Of a stretch of 64,000 nt of DNA, positions 11,634 through 23,890 are shown piece after piece. This stretch comes from Aradus depressus (lineage: Eukaryota > Arthropoda > Insecta > Hemiptera > Aradidae). Each line of letters opens with the position of its first letter. Position 1 is the first letter of the stretch. The stretch covers positions 14,696,562 to 14,760,561 of the forward strand of contig OY759217.1 of assembly GCA_963662175.1 (NCBI GenBank), in the 5' to 3' direction. The position numbers and the translations under genes were made by a program. The notes under the pieces are model-generated. The model was not told the DNA's origin. It ran no database searches and was given only the letters and a program-made list of their open reading frames with translations.

Positions 11634-14600
11634 ATGATGGTAACTTTCTGTTCTTCTGCCATTATGAGATGTATTTTACATGTTTTATCTTTATTTGTTC
11701 TATTATACGCTTTTGTTTATTTTAGGATGGAGTCGATGAGGAATTCATAGGAACTCCTAAGGTAATAATTGTCACCGAATAGATTAGTAATGAAATATAC
11801 TTTATGTATTTTAGTTTAATTGTGATGTCTGATTCTATAGAAAAATTTAATTTTAATTCACTTAACATTATATCCCTATTTATGATTTCGTGGTGTGAAT
11901 TTTTAGTTCTTTTTTTCGATATTAGGGGGTTGTCCCTAGTTTTGACACAAAGAACATCTTTTGCGACTCTTAACACTCAACAATTTTCAAAATTCTTCAT
12001 CACCGTTAGGCCGCGTTATTATAATCTGTTGAAATGACTTTCATTGACTTCCTTAAATTTATTAAGAATTATGTTATTTTTCTTTGCAGGAAGGACGATC
12101 AGAAACAGTCGATTTAACGGATAATTCATTAATAGTAGATATATCTGATGCATTAAGTGAAAAAGATAAAGTTAAGTTTACAGTTCACACCAAAGTAAGT
12201 AATCTCATGGAGCCTGTATTTTTTTCATAATTATAAATACTTTTTACTGTTTTCTTGTCTACAAAAAATATTTCACGATGTTGAATGCTCTGAAATGTAA
12301 AAAGATGCAGCAATAATATCTTGTCGATTTCAGATAAAATTTCAAGATTTTATAAATATACAGTATTCCTTATTCGTTCTTTAAAAAATTAGTGGACTCT
12401 CTTCTCTTTTTGAATTTATAATTTGAATAATTTCTTGACATTACATATTTTCTTCTTCAGACGACCCTTCCAGAATTTCAAAAAACTGACTTTACAGTTG
12501 TAAGACAACACGAAGAGTTTGTTTGGCTTCACGACAGATTTGAAGAAAATGAAGAGTATTCGGGCTATATTGTAAGTTGTTTTCAAATTAATATTGTTTG
12601 TTTATCTTGATACCTGAATCATAATTTACATGCTATACTTATTTTTTTAGATTCCGCCAGCCCCTCCCAGGCCTGACTTTGATGCTTCAAGAGAAAAACT
12701 TCAGAAACTCGGTGAAGGAGAAGGCACTATTACAAAAGAAGAATATACGAAAATGAAACAGGAGTTAGAGGCGTATGTGTTGAATTTTTTATCTGCATCT
12801 AGCTTTCAGTTGTCTCTTAGCGAAAAGGTTTAATGATTAATTAGTTTTGCCCAAAAACAAAGACCCATATGCACGAATGAACTTGTGGCGGCTTGTAGGA
12901 TACCGAAATCAAAATGTTTAATATATAACAAACTAATTACAAAATTATTTTACACTCAACAATGGACTTCCGGACTAGAGTTTCGGGCTCAGTCGAGTTC
13001 GAATTGTGAATAGACTTTCTTCAGAGTGTAATTTGAATAATTGCACTTAAGTGTAGTTCAAAAAATGTAGACTTCGCAACCGAATAGCAAAATAAGCTGT
13101 AAGGATTTTTTTTTATAATATAAATGATGATCCCCCGCACACCCATCCTATAACGAAATATTAATTGCTGTAGTACACATCGCAGCATCACAAAGCATCT
13201 GGAATTTACCAGGAAATATAAAGAGACACAAAAACTCCCTCCCATAAAGGCCTAGAATGAATATTAATTCCCTCTTCCCGAATAACTCATCACCATTCCT
13301 CATAGATAGGCTTAGACTGAAAGCTTTTTCAACTGTCATTAGTTCCAAAATAATTACTTTTTAATATATTTATTCTGTAATAAGGGAGTCATCCAATTTG
13401 CCAATACGACTCACTGTATATCCAAACTTTAATCCTTCTTTAGAAATTAGAAATAATCCACTCCAAGAAGTTTTACCTGAACTAAACTTGGCAGATGTCT
13501 GCAATTTGCGATGCAGTACACAAATCGGAAGAATAAGTGAAGCGAAATATACAAATATATATATATAGTATTGAACTGATTCCACGTCTACTTTGTGAAA
13601 ATTCATAATGAACAGGATAAAGGAATATACACACACTACTTGTCAATATTTTCACTATATTGGTCAAAATTACACGACTATAGTTTCGCCTGTTACGGCA
13701 TCATCAAGTGAACTAAAATCAGTAGTAATCTCTGTTTAGTTCACTTGATGATGCCGAAACAGGCGAAACTATAGTCGTGTAATTTTGACCAATATAGTGA
13801 AAATATTGACAAGTAGTGTGTGGAGTTTATATTCCTTAGTGTGTGTTTATTCCTTTATCCTGTTAAATTATTCAATTATTTTTGCGGATCTTTCTAGTGT
13901 ATATCCGTAGGTTAAAATTTCTCTCTACTCCAGGCCCTGAAACTTGGCTTCTTTGAACTCTTCTCAAAACAATATAATACAATAGGGTGTTTCTCACCGA
14001 GATATCGTTTCGGGGTCACATTTATAAAATGTAAAATTAAGTTAAAAATAGGTAAAAAAATAAACTATTCGTGTTATAATAACACTGTTATTGTTGTTTG
14101 TTTTTTAGAGAATATTTAGCAACATTTAAAAAAACAGTGGCAATGCACGAAGTTTTTCTGTGTCGTCTGGCAGCTCATCCAATGTTTAGGAATGATCATA
14201 ACTTTAGAGTTTTTCTTGAGTATGATCAAGATTTAGCTGTTAGGACAAAAAACAAAATGGAAGTATTCGAGGTAAGATTCCGACTTTATTCTTGTCCGTA
14301 TTAATAAGATATAATGAATGAAGGTTGCTTAGAGTTAGTTAGTTCCTTAATAAATGAGTAGTTTTCAACCAGGATCCGCGAGATTCCTCTGGTGTCCAGG
14401 ATGTTCAATTTCTTATATATTCTTTAAACCTATAGATACAGTATAGATATACATAGTTGTTCGTTTTAAGTGAAACCACTATTTCTGCTCAAAATATGTT
14501 TTTGTATAGATGTTTTTTTAATATTCTAGGGATTCGTCAAGTCTCTATCACATAGTACCGATGAGTTGTTACTATCTGCTACTGTCAAGGATGTTAATGA

Positions 14601-17600
14601 ATTTTTTGAACAACAAAAAAATTTTCTAATAGAATATCACAATCACTTAAAAGATGCCACTGTTAAAGCGGATCGTATGACTGCAAGACACAAAGGTATG
14701 TCCTCTATTCCAATGTGCCAATTTATCTTTTATCATTGCGTAGCTTCTTATAATGTCTTCGTTTTTTTATTTTATTTTTTAGACGTAGCAGATTTGTACA
14801 TTAAAATTTCAATGTCTTTGATGCAATTGGCCACTACAGAAAACACAGATTTGGAAAAATTTCTTACAAGAGTAGCAGAGACTTTTGAAAAACTGAGAGT
14901 ATGTATGTTCTCATGCCTCATAATATGTGTACACATATATTATGTACATAATAGATACGTTGCACATAAGTAGTTGTACATCGTTCAAACTAAAGTTCAG
15001 TCGTAATTCTATTCTTACAAATGAACAACATACGTGTCAGTGCGACTACTTGTACAATGTGTCTTATAGGATATTTTAACAATATCTGGACTGCTTTATT
15101 AACCAATCATCTGGAATGTTTTTCTTGTAGGCATAATATTTATTTATTTTATTTTTTTCGCATTTATTATCTAACATCTATCAATATTCATAAAAAAGAA
15201 ATATGGGGAGAGTGAAAGCAAACATTTCTTGAGTCTTTTGATGAAGCGCCACCGTCTCCTCAGGGGTCCTTCTCAGGCAGGAGATCACGCAGCCAAAGAC
15301 GACTCAATCGCCGAGGAGGACAGCCCGGCAAGGACCGGACCAACATTGCTTCCACTAGTGTATTCGGACGTGGCATTAACTTGTGCAAATTTGTGTAAAA
15401 TTGTTGTCCAACTTCGTGTAAGAATGGTATGTTCAGGTCATGATGTAATGTTATTTTGAAACGTAGTATGAGCATTGTGTGACTGTTCGGATTTTATTTT
15501 GAATAGCTTGTATTCTTTTGATGTGTAGGTACTCAGTTGAACGCCATATCCCCAGAAAGTTCAGCTTACGGTCTAGTAGACCTCAGTTTGTGCTTGAGGC
15601 CAAGTTAAGATCGCTTGTCTATTTGTCTTTTGAGCAGTCCAAAGTTTCATTTTCTGTCGGCCTACTATTTAAAATTCTAAAAAACATACGTTTTTTTGAA
15701 TGTTGAATATTTCACAAAATATATATGGGATTACTTTTGGTTTTGTTATCATCTTCAGTCACGACTACAGTATTTGTTAAGTCGTGGCTGAAGATGGGAG
15801 GAATACCGAAAGTACTCCCATATATTTTGTGAAATAGACAATATTTTAAGAAAACATACTTTTTCTTTATTTTATTTTTATTAAGTGTTTCCCAAAAACT
15901 TTGCAGAAATGTTAAGTATCACTACAATTTTTATATAAAAAAACTGATTCAATGTTTAATAAACATTTTTGAAGGCATTAACAAAAAAACTCGCATTCCA
16001 GATGGACCTGTAATATAAGTATACACATTTTTGTTAAATATTGCGAGTATGCTATTTTTTAATAATAATTAAGAAAAAAAACATGTTTAGTCATCTTTCA
16101 ATACATAGTAATTCATCTCAAAACATTTGAAATCATTTCTATCAGTTATTTGTTCAAAGTATGCTTTTTCTATCCCATGCCGTGTCTTCCACAAAAGCTA
16201 TGTATAATGGAACACAAAAATATCTGATCAGTTTATAAAGTTGTAGTTCTAATTTTCTATAATGATTTATATGTCTAGAAAACGGAAGCCAGAGTCTCGT
16301 CTGATGAAGACCTAAAGTTGTCTGATACACTCAGATACTACATGAGGGATACTTTTGCTGCGAAAAGACTTCTTTACAAAAGACTCAGGTGTCTCTCCAA
16401 TTACGAAAATGCCAATCGCAATTTGGAAAAGGCCAGATCGAAAAATAAAGATATCATGGCCGTAAGTAACCTTCCTTGTATGTTTAGTATTTTTACCGAT
16501 TTTAAATAGAATCTCAGAAGTTTTAAATTTTGTTTGTTATTATTTTTATATAATGTCGCATTTTATTTGTTGATCTTTTTTGGAGGAACTATGCCTTATG
16601 CTCCTTGTCCCTATGCAATTCAGCTAAAGGGGTAGATAATGGTCATTGGATTATGATTGTTTCAAAAGCTTTCTAACGGTTTGCCATATTATTTTTGGAT
16701 GTTCTGGAGGGATGTCATATAAGGACAGACTGCACTATCGCCTTTACACTTAAAATCTATACAAAGCAGAGAAAGCGTGCTAGCCTATTAAGCTCAAGAT
16801 CACGAGTGCGAAACCCAGCAAAGGCTCTTAGGGTTTTTATCTGGGATGTGAGAAAACCTTGAATACGCCGTCCTTCGGATGGGACGTTAAGCGATGGTCC
16901 CGAGCCTGTACGATGTCAGGTACTCGTTAAAGATCCCCTTACCCAAGGTAAATAAACCTGGGTAGGCAAAATTTTGGAGTCCGACAGTACGGGCTCATGT
17001 CCACCAGAGCGACGAAAGAGCACTCTGGTAGTAGGTGATATCACCTCGTAGTTAAAGCCCGGGCATGGCTAACTATACAAAATTCAAATGGATCGTTGTA
17101 AGACGACATAAGTAAACAAATATAATTATGTTTAGACTTTGACCTCTTGATTTCGTTGGACCGACATTATACATATTTAAAACTTCTGCCTGTGTGCCAT
17201 TTTCCAATTATTTTGTTTGGATGATGTGTCGAAACCATTTAATATTTAAGATAGCAAAATATTCTTATTATTTATTTGATCGATAAACAAATGAAATGAA
17301 TTTTGCAATGGTACATGTAATTTTTAACGTCAATTTGAATTTTAAACAGTTTAAAGGTTTTTTAGAGAAAATTAGAAAGCTCGATAGCATTAATTGTTGT
17401 ATAAAAATAAAAATATGTTAATTAAGCACTTTTTGATTGAGCACATATTTTATTCTATTTTGGTTTCTTGTTATTTTCTCGTCTTCAAATATATCCACAG
17501 TTGGTCAATACCGTTAGAATAGGGATTTCCACCCCCTATGGAGGAGGACCCCTCCTACCCCAGATACTCTTCAAGTTAATATAAACATGTCTGCCTAGCT

Positions 17601-20415
17601 CATATCTCCATTGTTGTTGAACCTTGTGCTGACGATGGCATAAGACGAATCCTGTACAAATTTATGTATATGTGTGTGGAATTAGACAATATAAGGGTTC
17701 AATAAAAAAGTGCTTTATTTATCACCTTTTTAATTTTATTAATTAGTATTTCCACTATATCGACCCAAATCGCAAAAAATGTATTCGGACTTTAATTGTT
17801 GTGTACAGACTATAGACATGAACCATTCAAGTTGATGAAACTCATAGATAAGGTTTCTATTTATTTTGTCACCATAGTAGTAACCTATGGTAAAGCTTCT
17901 ATAAAGACATTATCTTATACTACTTCCCCGCCCCCAATCTACCAACATTACTAGTGCCATTATTTACGTCTTAGGTAATATGTTTTTGCACCGGATGGAT
18001 AAAAATAAGATTTCTTCCCGAATCTACAAAAGTAGCCTTTTGTTTCACCAAAATACGACACAATAGCAATTTCATTGCCATTGTGCAAAACGATCTCTCA
18101 ATAACTAAAACAAAATGTCTTCTGTAAAATTGTCTTTTTGCTGATAGAGGATATTATAATTAGGCATTAGACATTTAATAAATGTTAGGTGTTTTTCAAA
18201 ATTGTACTTTCATTCAGTTCTACTATTCAAACATATTCCTTACAATATGAAATGTAATTGTCTCTTACAAATATTATTTTTTAATTTTTTTTAAATGATT
18301 GACCTATGAACTGATTATAAATTATTGTCAAAATACATGCTGCGAAGGCTCAGGAGGTAGCTGCTGTGAGTAATTTCACTCTTAGAGGGTGCCATTTTAT
18401 TTTTTGTTATTTCTAATATTCTGTTATTTCACTTTGCCATTTTTATATTAATTTCAGGCTGAAAGTGCACAACAAGTAGCCTGTGAAAAGTTTGAACAAA
18501 TGTCTGATAAAGGAAAAGAAGGTAAATTCTCTCTTGAAAATATTTATTTAAAAATAATTATTATTATTTACTTCATTAATCTTGTTTGTTTATTTAAAAT
18601 GTTTTAGACAATTAACAATAATTGTTTCTTTAGTTAATTCCTAGAAGCCACTTATTCTGCCTCAATTTGTTAATACTTATATTCTTTGAGGGCGCCGGTA
18701 GCTCAAGATCGCTGGTTCGAAACCCGAGGACCCCTTAGTTTATTGTATCGGGGAGGTAAAAAAAAAAAACACGCCGTCCTTCGGTTCGGATGGGACGTGA
18801 AGCTATGGTCCCGAGCCTGTACGATGTGAGGTACTTGTTAAAGACCCCTGCCCTAGGTAAATAAAAATTTAGGTTAGTCAAAATTTAGAACTCCCATTGT
18901 AGAGTCGAACTCATGTCTACCAGAGTGACTAAAGAGCGCTCTGGTAGTAGGCGATATGACCTTGTACTAATACCCGGCCATTAGTCATAATAACCAATTT
19001 ATATGATTTGTTTATTTTTTATGTTATTATTCCTAGGAGACGTACATATGTCCCGGAATAAAGATTATTTTTCATTTTCAAGTCTCTTGTAGACTCAAAA
19101 TAGACTGCTATCTGAGGGAGTCCCAGTGGTGCATTCCAAGACATGCTTCCAACACAAACAGTTTATTTACATCCTGTCATTAAACTATATTTTTTACCTC
19201 TTTCTCTGTTTCTTTTTCAGAACTAGTTGACTTTAAGACCCGCCGAGTTGCGGCTTTTCGTAAAAATCTAATAGACTTAGCAGAGTTGGAAATCAAACAT
19301 GCCAAGGTAAGTTTTTATTTTGAAACTATTCAAATGTATCACCTCTTTCTTTCAATTTTTCATTCTTTGTTGATAAATGAAATTAAAAAGATATACATAA
19401 ATGTGGAATTAGACAATATAAGTGTTCAATAATAAAGTACTTCATTCATCATCTTTTTAATTTTATTTATTAGTACTTCCACTATATCGTCACAAAACAC
19501 CAAAAATATATTCGGACGTTATTGTTATCAATGAAATGAAATACTGCCTCATGAGAAATGGAATATTTTTTATTTGGAGCAAATACAATCTTGTTCTTGT
19601 TTTAGGGTTGTTAACTGAGTATGTTAACAGGAACAACGTCTGTTTGTCCCCTTCTCTGCCGATCTCTAAGAAAATATTGTGCAAAACATTAAAGGGTGAT
19701 TTATACACTTGGTAAAAAATCAGTAGAGCTAAAAATTATTTGGAAGAAAGAAATTATTAAGCGAAAAAAATATATTTTTAAGTTATGTGATGTAGCTTTG
19801 ATGGTGCTTTAAGAAAACCGAGAGGTTACTTAGAGGCATATTTCAATTATATCCTTTGTTTTGTATATTTAACGAACTAATTCAAGATATATAGATCTAC
19901 ACATAGTTTTATGTTAATTTGGATATGGACTTTTAAACATTCCTCCCTCCGAGAAAAAATAATGTTCCTGTTAGGATACTCAGTTAACTGGGAAATGGAA
20001 AAACCTTAAGCACGCCGTCCTTCGGATGGGACATAAAGCGATGATCCCGAGCCTGTACCATGTCTCCCAAAGTAGAGTCGGGCTCATGTCCATCAAAGTG
20101 ATTCTGTTAGTAGGCGATATGACCTCTTAGTGAAAAGCCCGGGCATGAGTCATAATAACTAACAACATAATAAAGAATTATATTTTATTAATCGATACTT
20201 CAACGGAATGTTTGCCTATCTAGCTATTTTATTTCTCCATTTTTTTTACGTGTGATAAGTAAATTTATTCTGTGCCTCACATCTAAAGATATTTGTTGCG
20301 ATGGAGGAGGCGATATTATATTCGACTTCAAAAGATCATGTTTTCTTATTTATTGTTTCAGTCTCAAGCTCAAATTTTGAGGACCTCTATAGCATCGCTA
20401 AAAAATGAAGAATGA
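11634..20415 (+). CDS. Snx6: Sorting nexin 6 (PX-BAR), complete coding region, 12 exons
   Basis: SNX6 is the PX-BAR subunit that pairs with SNX1/2 on endosomes for retromer/ESCPE-1 tubule sorting. Coding exons: 11634-11639, 11726-11761, 12090-12194, 12461-12571, 12651-12772, 14109-14271, 14530-14695, 14783-14898, 16279-16461, 18458-18521, 19221-19306, 20362-20415. All have GT-AG borders and compatible phases, giving 403 residues (human SNX6 is 406). The first coding exon is only ATGATG, giving the MM start typical of SNX6. The PX domain holds [15 protein letters not shown] and [20 protein letters not shown]. The BAR part holds [17 protein letters not shown] and [20 protein letters not shown]. 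Introns carry several foldback elements and SINEs. The main uncertainty is the 6-base first exon, which rests on homology and splice phase. Confidence 0.95.
13612..13864. mobile_element. Foldback element with 85-bp near-perfect arms, Snx6 intron 5
   Basis: Arms 13631-13715 and 13737-13821 are inverse complements with a single mismatch, separated by a 21-base loop. Outer sequence AACAGGATAAAGGAA (left) pairs with TTCCTTTATCCTGTT (right) after a roughly 20-base duplicated insertion in the right arm. No ORF. A transcript through the intron would fold into a long hairpin. Confidence 0.9.
15229..15440 (+). other. GC-richer patch of unknown nature in Snx6 intron 8
   Basis: A stretch clearly richer in GC than the surrounding intron, open in more than one frame; one frame reads [20 protein letters not shown]. 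It has no good acceptor/donor pair in phase with the flanking Snx6 exons, which already join perfectly, so it is not part of the gene. It may be a transposon coding remnant; I do not recognise it. Confidence 0.3.
15690..15905. mobile_element. Short foldback element (family copy), Snx6 intron 8
   Basis: Arms at about 15709-15769 and 15781-15846 pair, with ATTTCACAAAATATATATGG against CCATATATTTTGTGAAAT and CATCTTCAGTCACGAC against GTCGTGGCTGAAGATG. The central bases ACAGTATTTGTTAA appear inverted in the related element at 34964-35123. Confidence 0.8.
16771..17067 (+). mobile_element. tRNA-derived SINE, full-length diverged copy (Snx6 intron 9)
   Basis: Plus-oriented copy. It starts in a diverged tRNA-like head (GCGTGCTAGCC, then AGCTCAAGATCACGAGTGCG), followed by the hairpin block around TTTTATCTGGGATGTGAG, the CGCCGTCCTTCGGATGGGAC body motif, and an end at GTTAAAGCCCGGGCATGG. 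Confidence 0.85.
17660..17800 (+). repeat. Dispersed ~140-bp repeat, copy 1 (Snx6 intron 9)
   Basis: Shares GTGGAATTAGACAATATAAG, then TTTTTAATTTTAT, then TTCCACTATATCG and a TGTATTCGGAC end with 19390-19528, and more weakly with 42230-42333. No inverted partner arm is close by. Confidence 0.7.
18688..18995 (+). mobile_element. tRNA-derived SINE, deleted-head copy (Snx6 intron 10)
   Basis: Begins GAGGGCGCCGGTAGCTCAAG and jumps straight to the B-box region (GCTGGTTCGAAACCC), so about 25 bases between the two promoter boxes are deleted. The body is otherwise intact and ends near TTAGTCATAATAACC. Confidence 0.88.
19390..19528 (+). repeat. Dispersed ~140-bp repeat, copy 2 (Snx6 intron 11)
   Basis: Same orientation and block order as the copy at 17660-17800, including AATTAGACAATATAAGTGTT and ACTTCCACTATATCG. 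Confidence 0.7.
20000..20163 (+). mobile_element. tRNA-derived SINE, internally deleted copy (Snx6 intron 11)
   Basis: Plus-oriented fragment from the hairpin/body junction (CTTAAGCACGCCGTCCTTCG) to the 3' end (CCCGGGCATGAGTCATAATA). It lacks roughly 60 bases between the GTACC-ATGTC region and the AGTAGAGTCGGGCTCATGTC block. Confidence 0.85.
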
Positions 20416-21785
20416 ATCATTAAAAAAGAAAGAAAATATATGGATATATATTTAAAGGACATTTATTTTGAAAACAGACAATAAGAAAAAAAAACATATA
20501 TTCATTGTTTTTTTTATACATTCCATTTTTTTTTCTAAATTAAAGTTTGCTTGTTTTCAAATGAACGTGTATATCATATCTTAATGTATGTGTAATCCTT
20601 CGAAAAGAATGTCATATCCTTGTTAATTTTTTGGTTAAGTCTTCTATGTAATATGCGCTATTTTCTATATAAATGTGATGTTAAGGGATCTATTTACATA
20701 AGTATTGTTCATATACATTATATATTGTAAAGTTTTGTAAATTAAGTCATTTATTATAAGTATTATTATTAATTTTTTATTTCGAAAGTTTAAAAAAATA
20801 CATACCTTTGTTCTCGCATTAAAAAGGAAATCGGAGGGGAATTTATTAAAAATTTCCAACGTACAAGTTTTTATAGGTTGCCTAAATTATTATTTTTTAA
20901 ACAAATACCTAAGAGTTTAAGAAAGTATTGTAAATGATATTGAAAAGTATTGTTTTTACAATAAGCTTAATTTATTCAGAAACAAGATTGTGTTCAAAAT
21001 CTGTTTTAGTTGACAAAGGTATTGTTATCTATGAACGTCTCATATTTATTTATTGATATGAAAAATGTTGGTGCGTTTTACTTGTATTTGCAATTATATA
21101 ATAAAAATATATAAAAATTCGTTATTTCAATTGAACAGTTTTTTATTTTATTTTTCTCTTTTGGACTATTACAAGATAAAGATTGTCTAGATACAAAATG
21201 GTAAAATAATTGCAAACGTAGGACTATGGATTGCAATGCCACATCCTGGCCAAATTTCAATCCCAAATATTTCTTTTTTTATGATAAATGATAATTATTT
21301 TAATAATATTAATGGTTTATTTACCTAATGTCTACTTAAAAACAATTATGTTAGTCAACAATAAACTTCATTATTGCTCAAAATATTTATATAATAGACT
21401 TTTAAACGTTTTAGTGGACTCACTAGATAATATTGCCGCTCACTGTTAGGTCATTTAACTAACTTGAAGTCGAATATGATTATTTGTGTTCGCATCAGAT
21501 TATTTTAAATTTCAACTTTTGGGTTGTGTAAGGACAATCTGAATTTATAGTCATTGTGTTCTAAAGGAAATATACTCCTTGCCTAAAAGAGGTCCTAAGG
21601 GCTAATAAAAAAATTGAAATCGAATTATCAATTTTCAAGCGGAATTAGCCGATGGAAAGAGGAGGCTTAACTCAAAAACTCTAATAACTGCCAATGTAAC
21701 AATTTTAACGACACAATTTAGTTTACAGAATTTAGAAGACCCTATGTAAGTCACCTAGTGATTATTAGCTCAAACTGTCGACTGC
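20416..21785. other. Snx6 3' flank / intergenic
   Basis: AT-rich, non-coding. The Snx6 3' UTR probably begins here; an AATAAA at 21100-21105 is one of several possible poly(A) signals. 21650-21780 is a copy of the dispersed repeat seen at 8040-8160 (ACTCTAATAACTGCCAATGTAA). Confidence 0.45.
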
Positions 21786-21802
21786 ATTGGGTGGGGGAGC
21801 GC

Positions 21803-21972
<170 letters not shown>

Positions 21973-21988
21973 CGTTCTTCTTTAGTTT

Positions 21989-22097
21989 CTTTCACCTCCC
22001 AGATAAAAAGCCTAAGTTCCTCAGGCGGGTTTCGAACCGGCGATATTGAGCTCAGTAGACAAGCGCGCTACCTACATGTCAGCTACTGGCTCCCTCA
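21989..22097 (-). mobile_element. tRNA-derived SINE, head-only fragment
   Basis: On the minus strand: GAGGGAGCCAGTAGCTGACA, an A-box-like start, AGATC-type spacer, B-box-like CGGTTCGAAACCC, and the hairpin block with TTTATCTGGGAGGTGA. The rest of the body is replaced by the (TA)n tract. Confidence 0.8.
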
Positions 22098-22198
22098 ATA
22101 TGATTGTTTGTGTTCGCACCAAATTATATATATTTTTTTTTTTTTTTTTTTTTTGGGAGCATCGTCAGCATGGCCATTGACGCCCATTTTTCATATAA

Positions 22199-22355
22199 TA
22201 ATAAACGTTATTTAATTCATCACAACATTTTTATGTTATTATTTCGTCCTCGATGTTTTTGGCCGCCTATTAATTATTAATATTGCTGCCAAAAACATCG
22301 GAGGCAAAATAATAACATAAACATGTTTTTTGTGACAAATTGAATAACGTTTATT
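22199..22355. mobile_element. Foldback element with ~65-bp arms
   Basis: AATAAACGTTATTTAATTC at the left end pairs with the inverse at 22341-22355. Inner arms TTATGTTATTATTT and CGATGTTTTTGGC pair with GCCAAAAACATCG and AAATAATAACATAA. The loop at 22264-22287 is AT-rich. No ORF. Confidence 0.82.
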
Positions 22356-22359
22356 TAAA

Positions 22360-23885
22360 ACGTCTGTCTCTGTTTCGAGAAAACTCTTTTCATTCGTTGG
22401 ACGATGTCATAAAATTATCTTGTATTCAATTTCCGGTAGAAGTTAATTGGAATTTTTCATTTTATTTTTTCGAGATCTTTAATTCTGAAAATAATTTTTA
22501 TGTTTTCAAAAACATATCAAAATTTGCCTTATTGAGTAGATATTGTATATATCGCATGTATTATTCGAAGCATAATGAAAAGCAATAGAAACCTAGAATT
22601 CTTCATAAGTACTTTCATGAAAAAGGGAATAAGTTACGAATATTGAACAGAATGAAATTTAGTATAAACAAAATATTTAGTATGAAAACAAATGCATTCA
22701 TTTGCTATAGACATTTTACTTAAGAATGAAATCCAAGATACTTCAATCCGAGGATTGTAAACCATGTAAGCTGGGCAGGGTCGAGACAACAAAGCAAACA
22801 GCTGCTCCAGGCAATTGAAGGTACCTATGTTTTGTGCTGGAGACTAAAACCAGCCATTTATTTAATATAGCTTCAAAACTATGAAAAATTGAGAAAACAT
22901 CAGAGGGAGGATCTGTTTCAATATTTTTAGTCCTCTTTCACATGGTATTATTTCTTTTAACATTTGACGCCACTGAGTGCCTGAAATCGCCCTGTGGATC
23001 TTTCGCTTCATTGACAGCCAATTTCATTTTTACCTCTTTTAAAAGTAAATAGAGAAGAAAATCCGCGTTTTAATGTGTGAATAAGTTGAAGTGTGAACTC
23101 TACGAAACGTCGTTTATGCTGAGCGATATCAGACCAGACTTCACCCATCCTATACTCACTATAAACAAAAACAAAGAAAAGGAAAATGTCATTGTTGAAG
23201 AGAGCGCCCTAGGAAAATAAGTATTCCAAGAACTGCGTCCATCGGATGCAGCAGGACACAAAGAACAGGAAACTTTTAATATTTAGGTTAACATTTTTTT
23301 TAGTGTGTTAAAACGGACTTGGTTTGCTACAAAAACAATTAAATGACTTGATTTGGAAAAATACATAAAAAATAATTGTCAATTACAGGCCTAAAGGCTT
23401 TTCCTGAAGACCATTTAAAGAAGACGTTTCCTGAAGGAACAAGTTCACTTATCGAAATGCATATTACAGTATATACATACTTCTGTATGTACTTTCAAAA
23501 GAGGGAGGTGAATGAAATGGGGCAAAAAATCGTTCACAATGGCGTCAAATTCCAAAACCAATAATCTCAAATGAAAGAGAACAAAAATTTCATCAATTTT
23601 TGCGTAGTTTTCTGACATCTTTTTGATGCGTTTTTAAATGGCAAAATCTGTAAGTCATAATAATTGAAAGTAACTAGAACCTAAGGACACTCAACATTCA
23701 TTAAAACAAGGGTCAAATATATGGATAACCCTTCATTCTTGTGGTTTTATGTGAAACCACAATGTCATATTTGTCTTTGTTAATCACATCATATTCAAAT
23801 GTCATTAAATGCTAGTGATAGAGAAAGAGAAAATAAAGTATGGGAAATATCAAATGTTAACAATATATTTTTGAATAAATAACTT
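22360..23885. other. Intergenic, no gene seen
   Basis: Several short open frames without coding character or recognisable similarity. Nothing supported between the foldback element and the 3' end of NDUFAF5. Confidence 0.5.
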
Positions 23886-23890
23886 TTATT
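23885..23890 (-). terminator. Poly(A) signal AATAAA overlapping the NDUFAF5 stop codon
   Basis: On the minus strand the stop TAA (23888-23886) is contained in AATAAA, so the 3' UTR may be only a few tens of bases. Confidence 0.55.
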
